Counted from the stretch's first letter, positions 11,120 through 22,854 are shown. The stretch: 64,000 nt of DNA from Achatina immaculata (GCA_009760885.1 CM019703.1:13314459-13378458), one strand, 5' to 3'. Translations and numbers: made by a program. Notes: generated from the sequence alone by a model not told the origin.

Positions 11120-12045
11120 CAATTTTGCACCTTTCAAAACGAATGCTTTGTTTACAAAGTAATCGGTGTATATTGTTTGTGCTCCTATCGAGGACATAAA
11201 GGCGATTGTGGTTCTGTGCTGTTTCAGAAGCTGAAGATAAGTCATTTGCAATTTTTCATTACTTTTTTTTCATTTTTTATTGTTTCGTTAACATAAAATT
11301 CATATGAATCTGTATTTTGTCTCCTCTGATTATTTGTCCTGTTTGTTTCTGTTTGATAAAGGCTCGCGTCGAAACGTCACAACTGTGTAATTGTTAAATA
11401 ATAAAGTTGTTCCTAAGTTTTTCCTAGTTTATACATTTTTGTATGGCTCTCCATGTCTCTAATTAGACAGAGAATTTTTTTATCCTAAATCCAATTAGGC
11501 AAAGTTCCGCAAGGGACATGCAAATGAATGAATGAACGAAACCCCCTTATGTAAGTACAGCATATCTGGATATTTCTCTCTCATTCTCTTCTCTTTTTAC
11601 TTGCTTCAATTTTTCAGTGGCTGCCATGTTTTCTGTCTTCCCAAGATACAGCCAGAGAATTTTGAAGTCTTTTACCTATAGTTTTAATCTGTTTGTAATG
11701 CAACGCAAATTTTTGTGTTCTGTCCATCCAAACTATAAGCTGAATCTTTTTCCAAAACCAAACTGTAACTGATACCTAATGATCACATTACAATGTATAT
11801 GTGATCACCTAATGATCACATTAACCAGCAATTATCGGTAAATCACTGATTTAAAAGAAAAAAAAAAAGAGAGAAACAAACTTTTAGATGTCGGTTATTG
11901 TAACTGGTTTATATTATCAAAAACCTAATTTTTAAAAAAAAAGTGAAACTGGTTTGAGGATAACTGGACCAGTAAGATGATGATGCTAGGTTTCCATGGA
12001 GGAGAATCAACCACTTACGACTTTGGTTCAACATATGAGCATTTT
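11120..12045. other. Intronic AT-rich sequence, one family N scrap
   Basis: Nothing coding. At about 11500-11535 there is a scrap of the family N 3' end (GTTCCGCAAGGGACATGC followed by an AATGA tail). Confidence 0.55.
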
Positions 12046-12049
12046 GTAA

Positions 12050-12500
12050 AGGTTCTTCTTCTTCTTCTTCGTTCGCATAGCGATAATGCATGTTATCCTG
12101 ATTTTTTCTATGCGCCTTTTGGCTGGGTAACTCCGACTTCAGCACCTTTCCTTACTAGGCAGACTGTGGGCTTGCTCGGACTGCCATAAAGACAGTGTGG
12201 CTGGCCTGGCCAAGACTTTGTTTTCCAGCCTCTGGTGGCTGTATGTAAGTCCTTTCTCCATGTCAGATGGTTTGGAGACAGTTCCACAAAGACACTCTGA
12301 CTTTGAGATGAGGAATCTGATGAGTGCTTCAACGATATCCATTCCCCGCCACCCATAGTCTACTGGCTCTGTTTTGTTTACATCATTCTGATAGCCACTG
12401 TTGTAAAGACCCATAGGCTTGTCACGTCCTGGATTCATTGGTTTCACACCAGACTTCCCTCATCCCCACCAGAGATCTCCATGTCCCCATCCGTCCACCA
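12050..12500 (-). mobile_element. Unclassified GAA-tailed repeat
   Basis: A CTT run at 12055-12081 would be a (GAA)n retroposon tail on the minus strand, followed by a more GC-rich stretch with a 102-codon minus frame (12139-12447, including VDYGWRGMDIVEALIRFL). No second copy was seen in the window, so the identity is uncertain. Confidence 0.3.
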
Positions 12501-12801
12501 ACCTGACATTACATTTTACAAAAATAACAATTACAATTAGTGTTGATTGCTACAAGTTTCTGGGCTACAGAGTTAGGTCAGAGTTTTTAAGCAAACAGAT
12601 CCATGTTCCCTGTCTCACAAACACTATGTTAAGATAAGTGTGCTCTTAACACAGTTGTTCCCAAGGGATTTGTAAAGGTTAAATCTTGCTACAAAAAAAA
12701 AGGTCAGAAAAAAAACCATTCAAATAGACATTTACTTTCTGCTGATATTTGTAAAGTTATTTAACTTTGCATTTTATACATATATATAATCATCATCATC
12801 A

Positions 12802-14391
12802 TCATGTGCCGTGCCGACTGGCATTGGCTATTATGCTTCTCCAGAGTACACGATCCTTCATGCAGGCCATCAGCTCATTTGGTGATCTCCTCTCACACCA
12901 TCCTGTCAGACTGTCCAGTATCATTTCTCTTGGTCTTCCTCTTGATCTTCTTCCTTCTATTTTTCCTGTTGTTATAATATTTTCAATGCCCCCTCTTCTC
13001 ATTGCATGTCCTATGAAAGTACATTGTCTCTCTCTTATCTTTTTGACAAGGTTTTTTGTCTCTCCAGCTCTTCTCCTACATTCTTCATTAGTTATTTTTG
13101 CTGTCCAGGGGATTCGCAACATTCTTCTAATAAACCACATTTCTGCTGCTTCCAATGATTTTTGTGCAGACTTGCCTATTGTCCATGATTCACTTCCATA
13201 TAACAAGATAGGTTCAATATAGCATTTTAGGACTCGTTTTCTAACATTCATTGATAAGGATGTGTTGGTCAATATGTTTCTCATTCTCTGAAATGCAGTC
13301 TTTGCTTGGCCTATTCTGTTCCTAATTTCTGTTCTGCATTTCCCATCTGAAGTTATTACTGCTCCAAGGTATTTGAATTTCTGCACCTGCTTTAGAATAG
13401 TTCCGTTTAATTTAATACTGCATGCTGGTGGATTCTGTTTCTTAGATATAACCATAGTCTCTGTCTTTTTGATGTTCAAAGTAAGGCCTTTCTGTTTACT
13501 TTCTTTGGCGACTTTATCCAAGAGATTTTGCAGGTCTTGTTGGTTCTCAGCTATCAGTACTGTGTCGTCAGCATACCGAAGGTTGTTAATATTGTATCCT
13601 CCAATTTTTATGCCTGGTTCTGTGATGATTGTTCTTAGAATATTCTCGCTATACAGAGAAAAAAGGTCTGGAGATAGTACACATCCTTGTCGCACCCCTT
13701 GTTTTATAGGTTGATATTTTCCAGTTCTATTTTCAACTCGAACTGCTGCTTCTTGCTGCCAGTATAGATGTTTTACAATCCTCAGGTCTTTGCCGTCTAT
13801 ATTGATGTCTTCAAGCATTTTAATAATTTCATTATGTTTCACCTTGTCAAATGCCTTGGTGTAATCAATGAAGCATAAGCAGAGATCTTTTTGTACTTCT
13901 AAAGCTCTTTCTGTTAGTGTTCGTAAAGCATAAATGGCATTGTGTGTTCCCTTTCCTTCAACAAATCCAAACTGTTCATCTGCTATTTCCATTTTTATCT
14001 TTTTCCTTGTTCTTCTCATAATTATTCTCAGAAGTAGCTTCGTTATGTGACATGAGAGGCTGATAGTCCGGTGGTCGTCACATTCCTTTGCACCTGGTTT
14101 CTTTGGTAGTGCTATAAACGTGGATTTAATCAGGTCACTGGGAATATAACCACTGTTGTAAATGTCATTCAGTAACTTGGTTATTATTTTTATTCCTGTT
14201 TCCTCTAGTGCCTCTATTTCTTCTATTGTTATATTATCAGGCCCAGTCGCTTTTCCTTTCTTCATGTGTTTGATGGCATCTATGATTTCATCTTCAAGTA
14301 TTGGTGGTCCCTCACAGTTTTCAGTATCTGGTGTTAATTCTGGTCTTTCTCCTCCATATAGCTCACCGATATACTCTGTCCACCTGTCCAC
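12802..14391 (-). pseudogene. RTE LINE reverse transcriptase segment
   Basis: A 529-codon frame with all catalytic reverse transcriptase motifs and a C-terminal basic segment [20 protein letters not shown]. It is separated from the endonuclease by two shifts, so the copy is formally broken though little decayed. The stop lies in the (TGA)n tail. Confidence 0.9.
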
Positions 14392-14590
14392 AATGTCTTT
14401 TTTCCCATTAACATTTTACCTTCTTTCGATTTCAGGCATCCTGTGGTATATTTTGTTTTCCTGCCTGTGAGTTCATTAATTCGTTTGTGCATGTTTTTGC
14501 TGTCTTTAATATGAGAGTCCTCTATCTGTCTGCACTGCTCATTTAACCACACTTCTTTTGCTTCTCTGCATTTGCGTCTTATTTCTTTAT

Positions 14591-15751
14591 TTATCTTGTT
14601 ATATTTTTCTCGTTATTTTTACTCCTCCTCCTCTTGTCCATCAGTCCTAAGATGTCGTCTGTCATCCATTTATTTTTAGGGGCTTCTTTTTTTGGTGGTA
14701 TTATCTCCTTAACAGTTTGGTGGATAGAATCTCTTAACATTTCCCATTGTTCATCTATACTATTTATCTTTGCTATTGCATTGTATCTATTTGTTATAAT
14801 AACTTTGTATTGTTCTCGCAGTTCTTGGTCATTTTTAAGAAGTTCTGTATTCAGTTTGATGTTTCTCACTTTTCTGCCTGCTTTCTTTAGTTTTATTCTA
14901 ACTTTTCCACAGAGTGGATCATGGTCACTATTGCAGTCAGCTCCTGGCATGGTTTTTGTTGTCAGTAATGCATTGCGGAATCGTTTGTTGATTAATATGT
15001 AGTCTATCTGGTTAAAAGTCTTTTTGTCTGGACTGCACCACGTTGCCAGTCTTCGAGGATGTTGTTTAAACCAGGTGTTTCCTACAACCATGCTGTGTAT
15101 TCTTGCCCATTCAATTAATTTATAACCTCTGTCATTCCTCTCCCCCAGTCCATAGTCACTAACAATGTCTGAAGTTCTTCCTTTACCAACTTTGGCATTA
15201 AAATCTCCCATGACTATGGTAACTTCATGTGACTTTGTGTGTTTTAGTGCTGTCTCTATGTCATTATAAAATAGCTGTAAATCTTCTTCAGAGCTTTCAG
15301 ATGTTGGAGCGTACACTTGTATAATATTTATGTTTATTGGTTGTCCTTTCAGTTGGGCTAGCAGGACTCGGTCCGAGATGTTCAAATATCCTACAATTGT
15401 CCTTGCCGTTTGTTCATCAAATATAATTCCTACTCCTCGTTCATGTTTCTCACTTCCTGAATATATTATTGTATATTTATCTGAGTTTATCTTCCCTGCA
15501 CCTGTCCATCTAACTTCACTCATTCCTAATATGTTGATCTTCATCCTTTCCATTTCCATCTTTACATTTTCTAATTTTCCAGCCTGGAATAAAGTTCTAA
15601 CATTCCATGTTGCTATTTTGAACTTGTTAGTTTTGCCACCAGTAGCTTGATGACGATCTGGCCTCACCTGTGGCTCATGAGCTGCCCTACCGGACGAGGC
15701 TGTTCCAGTGGAACATCCATTAACGTCGTTCATGATGAATCGATTATTCAT
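14591..15751 (-). pseudogene. RTE LINE endonuclease segment
   Basis: A 386-codon frame starting MNNRFIMNDVNG and carrying the apurinic/apyrimidinic endonuclease fold motifs. In these elements it nicks the target DNA to prime reverse transcription. The frame ends at a shift near 14600 just before the reverse transcriptase linker (continued at 14552-14334). Residues needed for catalysis (WN, E in SEVRW, GDFN, SDHD) look intact. Confidence 0.85.
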
Positions 15752-15755
15752 ATAT

Positions 15756-15774
15756 ATAATTATAAAATATTATT

Positions 15775-15805
<31 letters not shown>

Positions 15806-15806
15806 A
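15756..15806. repeat. (TA)n tract at RTE 5' border
   Basis: AT dinucleotide run between the RTE 5' end and unique intron sequence. Confidence 0.8.
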
Positions 15807-16171
15807 GATGTATATAAATTTGTATGAAGTACCGAATATTGTAATGAGAAAACGGTTTTTTTGCAAAAGTACTTCACGCAAGGTGAAAGACAGGTACAGT
15901 TGTACAAGTTTTTAAAAAATCCTAGCAGATACAGGATATCAATTACTTCTGATTTTGTTTCACCTATGTCATTACTGGTTACGTCTAAAAATGCAGTCGT
16001 GGATTTCCCAAAACTGCTGAATGTAAATCACAATAATTCTCATATGAAACAAAAATGTTAAAAAACACAGAGCCCACACAATGGTTTTAAGTATGGGCCA
16101 ACATGATAACAATGGTAATGATTCAAGTAAAAATATAATTTAAAAGAATGTTTTTTTAAAACAAGCTTTAC

Positions 16172-17079
16172 CTGGTTTTCCTTGATCTGTGATTTCTTTT
16201 TGCATGGGACTGATGAAGTAATTGTGAATAAGCACCCACCTGTGGGTGCCCCCACGCATTAATCATCTGTTCTTGCACTGTCTTCACAGCCTGGATGTGC
16301 AAATGATACCACTCCATAACCAGGTTATAGTTATTCCAGTACTGATCAAAGCAACGAGCCTGATACCATCTGTCTGAAGACCAATCTGGCAGCAGTGGTC
16401 GCTTATGACCTCCAGAACCTGAACTCTCCTCGCTATCTTCCTCATTACTGTGCATGTGAAAATCATTGTTGTTTATTCTCGAAGCATTTCTCTGTATGCT
16501 GCTCGTGTCTGAGAAGTCTGTGCTGAGCGAACTGCCTGTATCACTGACACCCAAATTCTCATTACAAAATTTCCCAGAGTTCTGTTTCACAAATGGTTGT
16601 CTTTGGCCTGGGTTAAACGGTGGGTAACAGGGATAAGTTTGTTTATTCCTTCGTTTTTTTTCATGTCCTGCACATTCTAGCGGTAGGGGATTGGAGCCAT
16701 ATGGATGAACAAAGTTAATTCCTTGAGTACTGGCACCAGTTTTTTCATCATCAATACTGGCAGCATTTTTGTCAATACAATCTTTGTTTATCTGTGCCTC
16801 ACGGTATTCTGGCATGACAGCACCATCAGCTGGAGCTTTCCTGGACTTTGACTTTAGCTGGCTTTTGCTCTCACTCACGCCATCGGCCGCACCTGAGGTG
16901 GTTTTCGAGATAGAAATGCTGATCAGACCAGGGGTTAGCTTATCATCTGTGTCGGTGCTGCTCAGCACAGAGGATGTGACATTGGAGTAAGATGACTCTG
17001 TTGTGTCTGTCTCAGAGTCAGCGGATAAATCTTCTTCAGTAACAGAAGTCATCGAACTTGCTTGTCCCTTGTCTGCCAT
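16172..17079 (-). CDS. gemin8: Gemin8 orthologue, coding exon 1
   Basis: Gemin8 is a small subunit of the SMN complex, which loads Sm proteins onto spliceosomal snRNAs; in vertebrates it links Gemin6/7 to SMN. This exon encodes residues 1-302. Residues 1-230 are Ser/Thr/Asp-rich and look disordered, with a basic patch KKRRNK at 141-146 that could be a nuclear signal. Residues 232-277 carry the family's N-terminal aromatic block (DRWYQARCFDQYW, then MEWYHLHIQAV), which resembles human Gemin8 from its start (WYSHPVYARYWQHY, AWMQSHHNAY). The ATG at 17079 is the first of the open frame, and an upstream AG in a pyrimidine context near 17115 suggests a further non-coding 5' exon. The exon ends at 16172 with donor CAG/GTAAAG in phase 2, matching exon 2. 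The human protein is about 240 residues, so the long N-terminus is unusual. Identification rests on the aromatic block here plus the C-terminal exons. Confidence 0.88.
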
Positions 17080-17181
17080 ATCTGTCCATCAGTCATGTGT
17101 CACCAGTTATTCCAGGCTGCATGAAAGAACAAAGAATTAATCTGACAAGGCATCTGAAAACAAATGCTTGTAGGATTAAAG

Positions 17182-17625
17182 CTATACTTGAAATATACCA
17201 TACCAGTTTTCACTATCAAGTATTTTCCTTAGGCATTTGTTTTCAAAAGAGTCTAATTTCTTGTCTATTTCTTTAGTTGATTTCCAGCTTTCGCAAGCAT
17301 AAATGAGGGTGGATATCACAACTGAATTGAATAAGCTTAACTTGGTTTTAGTGCTTATAACTTTTGAATTCCGTATGTTCTCAAGATTTTCGAAGGACAA
17401 TGCTGCTTTTGCAATTTGAATTCTAACTTCCTTCCTGGTGTCACCATCCTGGTCTATGTAGCTACCAAGGTATGCAAATTGGTTTACTTCATCAACAACT
17501 GTTCCTTCTATTTTTCCTTTCTGATTAATGAGAAGTTTCATTATTTTTGTTTTGTCTTTGTTAATTTCAAGACCTATTTTGCTAGCCAATGAATATAGGG
17601 AGTCTGTTTTTTCCTGCATCATATC
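17182..17625 (-). mobile_element. LINE family P reverse transcriptase C-terminal fragment
   Basis: A 146-codon open frame: LEINKDKTKIMKLL, FAYLGSYIDQDG, RIQIAKAALSFENLENIRNSKVIS, LIYACESW, NKCLRKIL. This is the thumb/C-terminal region of LINE reverse transcriptases after the YADD motif. It lies just upstream of the gemin8 start exon. Related decayed copies are at 58.2 and 61.1 kb. Confidence 0.8.
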
Positions 17626-17719
17626 ACTGCATTAACTTAAAACTTCAGCCATCTAAATTTCATTCTTATACTTTTGGCATTTCTTTGAAAATAACAACTA
17701 AGTATACTTCTCTCCTACA

Positions 17720-18365
17720 TATGTTTAGGCTGTCTAGGATAACTACTAATAATGGAGATACAATGAGAGAAATTAAAATGAGGACATCTATCGCCCTTCA
17801 AAAAATAAAACTAAAGAAGCTGTAGGGAGGAACAGACAGAACTCAAAAATAAGGTTTCTAGGGGCATGCATCTTTCCCACTGCAACATATGCCCGTGAGA
17901 CTTGGCCACTTAACAAAATATCTGAGAAACACATAAATGTCTTTGAATGTAAATGCTACAGAAGAGCTCTTCAAATATCATGGACACAAAAAAGAACAAA
18001 TATATCCATACTACAAGAACTTAATATTGAAGAAGGTTGGTTTGTAAGGAGAGAAAACTTAAATATTCTGGACATAACGTCATGATAATTTAGAGAAGAC
18101 CGTCTTGGAAGGGTGCATAATGAGAAAAAGAAAGAGGAAAGCTAAGGCGAAGATGGCTGTAAGACACCACTGATAATCTAGACAAGACCGTCTCGGAAGG
18201 GTACATAACGGGAAAAAGAGAGGAAGACCGAGGCGAAGATGGTTGCAAGACATCGTTGATAATCTGTAAATGGACGCATCAGCAGCAGGGCATCTTGCTA
18301 ACAACCGAGAGGCCTACATGAAAGCTGTTAGGGAAGCAAAGTTCCGCAAGGGACATACAAATGAC
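17720..18365 (+). mobile_element. LINE family N reverse transcriptase fragment with internal duplication
   Basis: Plus-strand frames read MREIKMRTSIALQKIKLKKL, then YARETWPLN, FECKCYRRALQISW, and the C-terminal GKRKRG/REAKFRKGH region. The segment with AGACCGTCT(T/C)GGAAGGGT occurs twice (18098 and 18185), a local duplication of about 85 bp. Several stops; defective. Confidence 0.7.
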
Positions 18366-18369
18366 TGAC

Positions 18370-18820
18370 AGACTGTCTACGATAGCGCAGAAAGTCAGCC
18401 GGAAAACGAACAGCTTATCGACCGCGAAGGAAGTTATCACCCATGTGGGATAAGTTGTTTTTGTTTTTAACTCAACATGCAGACATGTCACGAATTTTAC
18501 ACGAAGAAAATATCATAATATGCATTTACAAACCACTGAAAACATGATTCGTATGTTACATTTATGTGGACTGTTGGTCACTTGTTATACAGATAAGTTC
18601 ATGCAAAATTTGTGAGCACTTCAGCAACGTCCCTCCATATTGGCCAGATTTTGACATAATGTCCTGCCTATTTGTGAAAATACCTGTGTAAGTAGTAGTA
18701 GTAGCAGCAGCTGTGGTAGTATTAGCAGTAACAGTAGCAGCAGTAGTAGTAACAGGAATAGTAGTAGTAGTAGTCAGCAGAAATAGTAATAGTAGTAATA
18801 CACAATAATTATCTGGGGTA
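18370..18820. repeat. AGT/AGC-rich simple sequence in unassigned DNA
   Basis: 18690-18800 is an irregular trinucleotide run (AGTAGTAGC-type). The remainder shows nothing recognisable. Confidence 0.6.
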
Positions 18821-20543
18821 AAGCTGGAGCGACCATCCCCAACTCAGCGCGTCAAGGGTGGCGGATGGTGAAGTCCTCCAGATATGGAGGATCCCTGTGG
18901 GGTGGTAGGTGGCACCACTACTCCTATAAAGTGCCTCATGTTCAGTGAAGGGAATACCAGGCGGGTAAGAGGCACCTTAACCTCTCGCTCCCGCTACCTT
19001 GCGGGTAGGACAGGGAGTCCAAAGGCTAGCTGAGAGTGCGTACACAAACCGACAGAAGGCAACGGGAAACCACTATTGTGACTCTCAAGAATATTTATGC
19101 TTATTCAGAGTAATACATTTGTCCAGTAGGGCAGCTCAAGAGCCATAGGTGAGGCCAGATCGTCATCAAGCTACTGGTGGCAAAACTGACAAGTTCAAAA
19201 TAGCAACATGGAAAGTTAGAACTTATTCCAGACTGGAAAATTAGAAAATGTAAAGAGAGAAATGGAAAGGATGAAGATCAACATGCTAGGAATGAGTGAA
19301 GTTTGATGGACAGGTGCAGGGAAGATAACCTCTGATAAATATACAATAATATATTCAGGAAGTGAGAAACATGAATGAGGAGTAGGAATAATGTTTGACA
19401 AAAAACAGCATGGACAATTGTAAGATATCTCAATATCCCGGACCGAGTCCTGCTAGCCCAACTGAAAGGACAACCAGTAAACATAAATATTATACAAGTG
19501 TACTCTCCAACATCTGATAGTTCTGAAGATGTACAGCTATTTTATAATGACATAGGAGCAGCCCTGAAACACACAAAGTCACATGAAGTTACTATAGTGG
19601 TGGGAGATTTTAATGCCAAAGCTGATAAAGGAAGAACTTCAGACATCATTGGTGACTATGGACTGAGGAAGAGGAATGACAGAGGTACTAAATTAATTGA
19701 ATGGCAAAAATACATATCATGGTTGTAGGAAACACCTGGTTTAAACAACATCCTCAAAAACAGGCAATGTGGTGCAGCCCAGACAAAAAGACCTTTAACC
19801 AGAGAGACTACGTATTAATCAACAAACAATTCCAGAATGCATTACTGACAACAAAAACCATGCCAGGAGCTGACTGCAATAGTGACCACGACCCACTGTG
19901 TGGAAAAATTAGAATAAAGCTAAAGAAAGCATGCAGAAAAGTGAGAAACATCAAACTGAATACAGAATTCCTTAAAAATGACCAAGAACTGCCAGAACAA
20001 TACAGAGTTATTATAACAAATAGATACAATGCAATAGCAAAGATAAATAGTATAGATGAACAATGGGCAATGTTATGAGATTCTATCCATCAGACTGTTG
20101 AGATAATATCACCGAAAAGAGAAGCCCCAAGAATAAATGAATAACAGACGACATCTTGGGACTGATGGACAAGAGAAGGAGGAGTAAAAATAACCAAGAA
20201 AAATATAGCAAGATAAAGAAATAAGACGCAAATGCAGAGAACCAAAGGAAGTGTGGTTAAAAGAACAGTGCAGACAAATAGAGGACTCCCATAATAAAGA
20301 CAGCAAAAACATGCACAAACGAATTAGTGAACTCATAGGCAGAAAGACAAAATATACAAAAGAAGGTAAAATGTTAATGGGAAAAGAAGATATCGTGAGC
20401 AGGTGGACAGAGTACATCGGTGAGCTATATGGAGGAGAAAGACCAGAATTAACACCAGATACTGAAAACTGTGATGGACCACCAATACTTGAAGATGAAA
20501 TCATAGATGCCATCAATCACACAAAGAAAGAAAAAGTGACTGG

Positions 20544-20798
20544 GCCTGATAATTTAAAAAAAAGGTAAAGGTAATCTTGTCATGCCTTAGAGTCACACAG
20601 GGATATGGTGTTTGTGCTCATATTTTCCTTGACCTGTCAGCACACTAGAGAGTGATATGGTCAGTATCATACCTGGCCACCCTTCCTTCCCCAACTCCAG
20701 AAGAAGTTGGGTACCCATTTCTACAGCTGGGTGACTAGGGTGCCTCCAGCCAGATTCAAACCCCCAACCTTCGCCATGAGAGACCAGTGCCTGATAAT
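20544..20798 (-). mobile_element. tRNA-derived SINE 1 inserted in RTE, with TSD
   Basis: 10-bp target duplications GCCTGATAAT at 20544-20553 and 20789-20798 flank an insert absent from RTE copy 1 at the same place. Read on the minus strand, it starts with a tRNA-like head (B box like GGTTTGAATCT) and ends with a (TTTACC)n-type tail. Other copies: 23120, 23675, 24755, 27985, 40928 and 63450. Confidence 0.88.
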
Positions 20799-20975
20799 AT
20801 AACAGTAGAAGAAATAGAGGAGATAGAAGTAAAAATAATAACCAAGGTACTGAATGACATTTACAACAGTGGTTATATGCTCAGTGACTTGCTTAAATCC
20901 ACATTTATAGCACTACCAAAGAAACCAGGTCCAAAGAAATGTGTAGACCACAGGACTGTTAGCCTCTCATGTCAC

Positions 20976-21221
20976 ATAACAGCTCATTCATTCATTCATT
21001 TGCATGTCCCTTGCGGAACTTTGCCTCCCAAATAGCACTCCTGTAGGCCTCTCGGTTGTGAGCAAGATGGCCTGCTGCTGCTGCATCCATTTGCAGATCG
21101 TCAACGATGTCTTCCGGCCATCTTCGTTTTGGTCTTCCTCTTTTTCTTTTTCCCATTATGTATCCTTCCAATACGGTCTTCTCTAAAGTATCATGATGTT
21201 TAAAGTGTCCATATAACAGCT
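20976..21221 (-). mobile_element. LINE family N 3' end inserted in RTE, with TSD
   Basis: 9-bp duplications ATAACAGCT at 20976-20984 and 21213-21221 flank a 228-bp insert that reads, on the minus strand, as the family N C-terminus and 3' tail (ending in AATGA repeats). A 5'-truncated insertion, as expected for target-primed reverse transcription. Confidence 0.85.
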
Positions 21222-22854
21222 ACTTTTCAGAATTATGAGAAGAACAAAGAAAAAGATAAAAATGGAAATAGCAGGTGAACAGTTTTGGATTTGTTGAAGT
21301 AAAGGGAACATACGATGCCATTTATTCTTTGCGAACACTAACAGAAAGAGCTTTAGAAGTACAAAAAGATCTCTACTTATGCTTCATTGATTACACCAAG
21401 GCATTCGACAAGGTGAAACATAATGAAATTATTAAAATGCTTGAAGAATCAATATAAACAGCAAAGACCTGAGAATTGTAAAATATCTATGCTGGCATCA
21501 AGAAGCTGCAATTCGAGTTCAAAATAAAACTGGAAAATATCAACCTATAAAATAAGGGGTGCGACAAGGATGTGCACTATCTCCAGACCTTTTTTCTCTG
21601 TACAGCGAGAATACTCTAAGAATGATCATCACAGAACCAGGTATAGAAAATGGAGGATACAATATTAACAGCCTTCGGTATGCTGATGACACAGATAGCT
21701 GAGAACCAACAAGACCTGCAAAATCTCTTGGATAAAGTTGCCAAAGAAAGGCTTTACTTTGAACAGCAAAAAGACACAGACTATTGTTATATCTAAGAAA
21801 CAGAGTCCACCAAAATGCAGTATAAAATTAAAAGGAACTATTCTAAAGCAGGTGCAGAAATTTAAATACCTTGGAGCAGTAATAACTTCGGATGGGAAAT
21901 GCAGAACAGAAATTAGGAACAGAATAGGCCAAGCAAAGACTGCATTTCAGAGAATGAGAAACATATTGTGAAACACATCTTTATCAATGAATGTTAGAAC
22001 ATGAGTCCTAAAATGCTATATTGAATCTATCTTGCTATATGGAAGTGAATCATGGACAATAGGCAAGTCTGCACAAAAATTATTGGAAACAGCAGAAATG
22101 TGGTTTATTAGAAGAATGTTGCAAATTCCCTGGACAGCAAAAATAACTAATGAAGAATGTGTGAGATGAGTTGGAAAGACAAAAAAATCTTGTCAAAAAA
22201 ATAAGACAGAGACAATGTACATTCATAGGACATGCAATGAGAAGGGGGGCATAGAAAATATTATAACAACAGGAAAAATAGAGGGAAGAAGATCCAGAGA
22301 AAGACTTATAACAACAGGAAAAATAGAGGGAAGAAGATCCAGAGAAAGACCAAGAGAAATGATACTGGACAGTCTGACGGGATGGTGTGAGAGGAGATCA
22401 CCAGCTGAGCTGATGGCCTGCGTGAAAGATCGTGTGCTCTGGAGAAGCATAATAACCAATGCCTGTCGGCATGGCACCTGATGATGATGATGACTGTATT
22501 AATCATTACAACAAACAAACAAACAAATAAAAGTAAGTCAAGATTTCACAAATTCTCTCATAATTTACTTAACTGAATTCCAAAATATTCATTTAAAATA
22601 CATACAAGTCTCCATCAAACTTCTGGGTCAGAACTGATAAATTTCCTCTTTTTTCGAAGGAGATGAGGAAAAGATTCTGAACACTATAGCAGGGTTGATT
22701 TATTATATAATAAGAAATAAGAATAAATATCATGTCCTGCCTATGTGCTCCATATTATACCATCAGCTAACAAGTGTGATTTTGTACTTGTTCCTCATAA
22801 CTGCTTGGTTCATAGTGCTTTCATTCCTAATGATTTTTTAGAAAGGTAAAGTAT

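Larger units (their letters stand above)
12785..15755 (-). mobile_element. RTE-type LINE, nearly full length (copy 1)
   Basis: Non-LTR retrotransposon with one endonuclease-reverse transcriptase reading unit. The endonuclease (15751-14591) shows KIATWNVRTL, VYAPT, MGDFNAKVG and SDHDPL. The reverse transcriptase (14391-12802) shows [11 protein letters not shown] (motif A), [16 protein letters not shown] (motif B) and [10 protein letters not shown] (catalytic YADD, motif C). It ends in a (TGA)n tail at 12785-12805. Two single-base-type frame lesions near 14400 and 14600 split an otherwise open frame. The 5' end abuts a (TA)n tract. It lies in gemin8 intron 1, same strand as the gene. RTE assignment is from the YADD domain order and tail; BovB/RTE-X subdivision is not resolved. 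Confidence 0.9.
10157..16171 (-). other. gemin8 intron 1, retrotransposon-loaded
   Basis: A 6-kb intron bounded by GTAAAG at 16171 and the TAGCAG acceptor at about 10157. It holds a CR1-like LINE 3' end (10324-10940), a family U LINE tail (10975-11110), an unclassified GAA-tailed repeat (12050-12500), and an RTE LINE nearly 3 kb long (12785-15755) lying in the same direction as the gene. Confidence 0.8.
18825..22495 (+). mobile_element. RTE-type LINE, decayed, with nested insertions (copy 2)
   Basis: Collinear with copy 1: endonuclease remnants (YSPTSDSSEDVQLFYNDI, VGDFNAKADKG, GADCNSDHDPLCGK), linker ([21 protein letters not shown]), reverse transcriptase remnants ([44 protein letters not shown]) and a (GATGAT) tail. 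Many stops and indels. The region 18825-19130 upstream of the endonuclease is probably its 5' UTR, absent from copy 1. Insertions occur at 20554-20788 and 20985-21212. A 42-bp segment near 22265-22345 is duplicated in tandem. Confidence 0.85.

Noticed and set aside
12767..15650. Several plus-strand frames of 100-150 codons
   Set aside because: Antisense shadows of the RTE reverse transcriptase and endonuclease.
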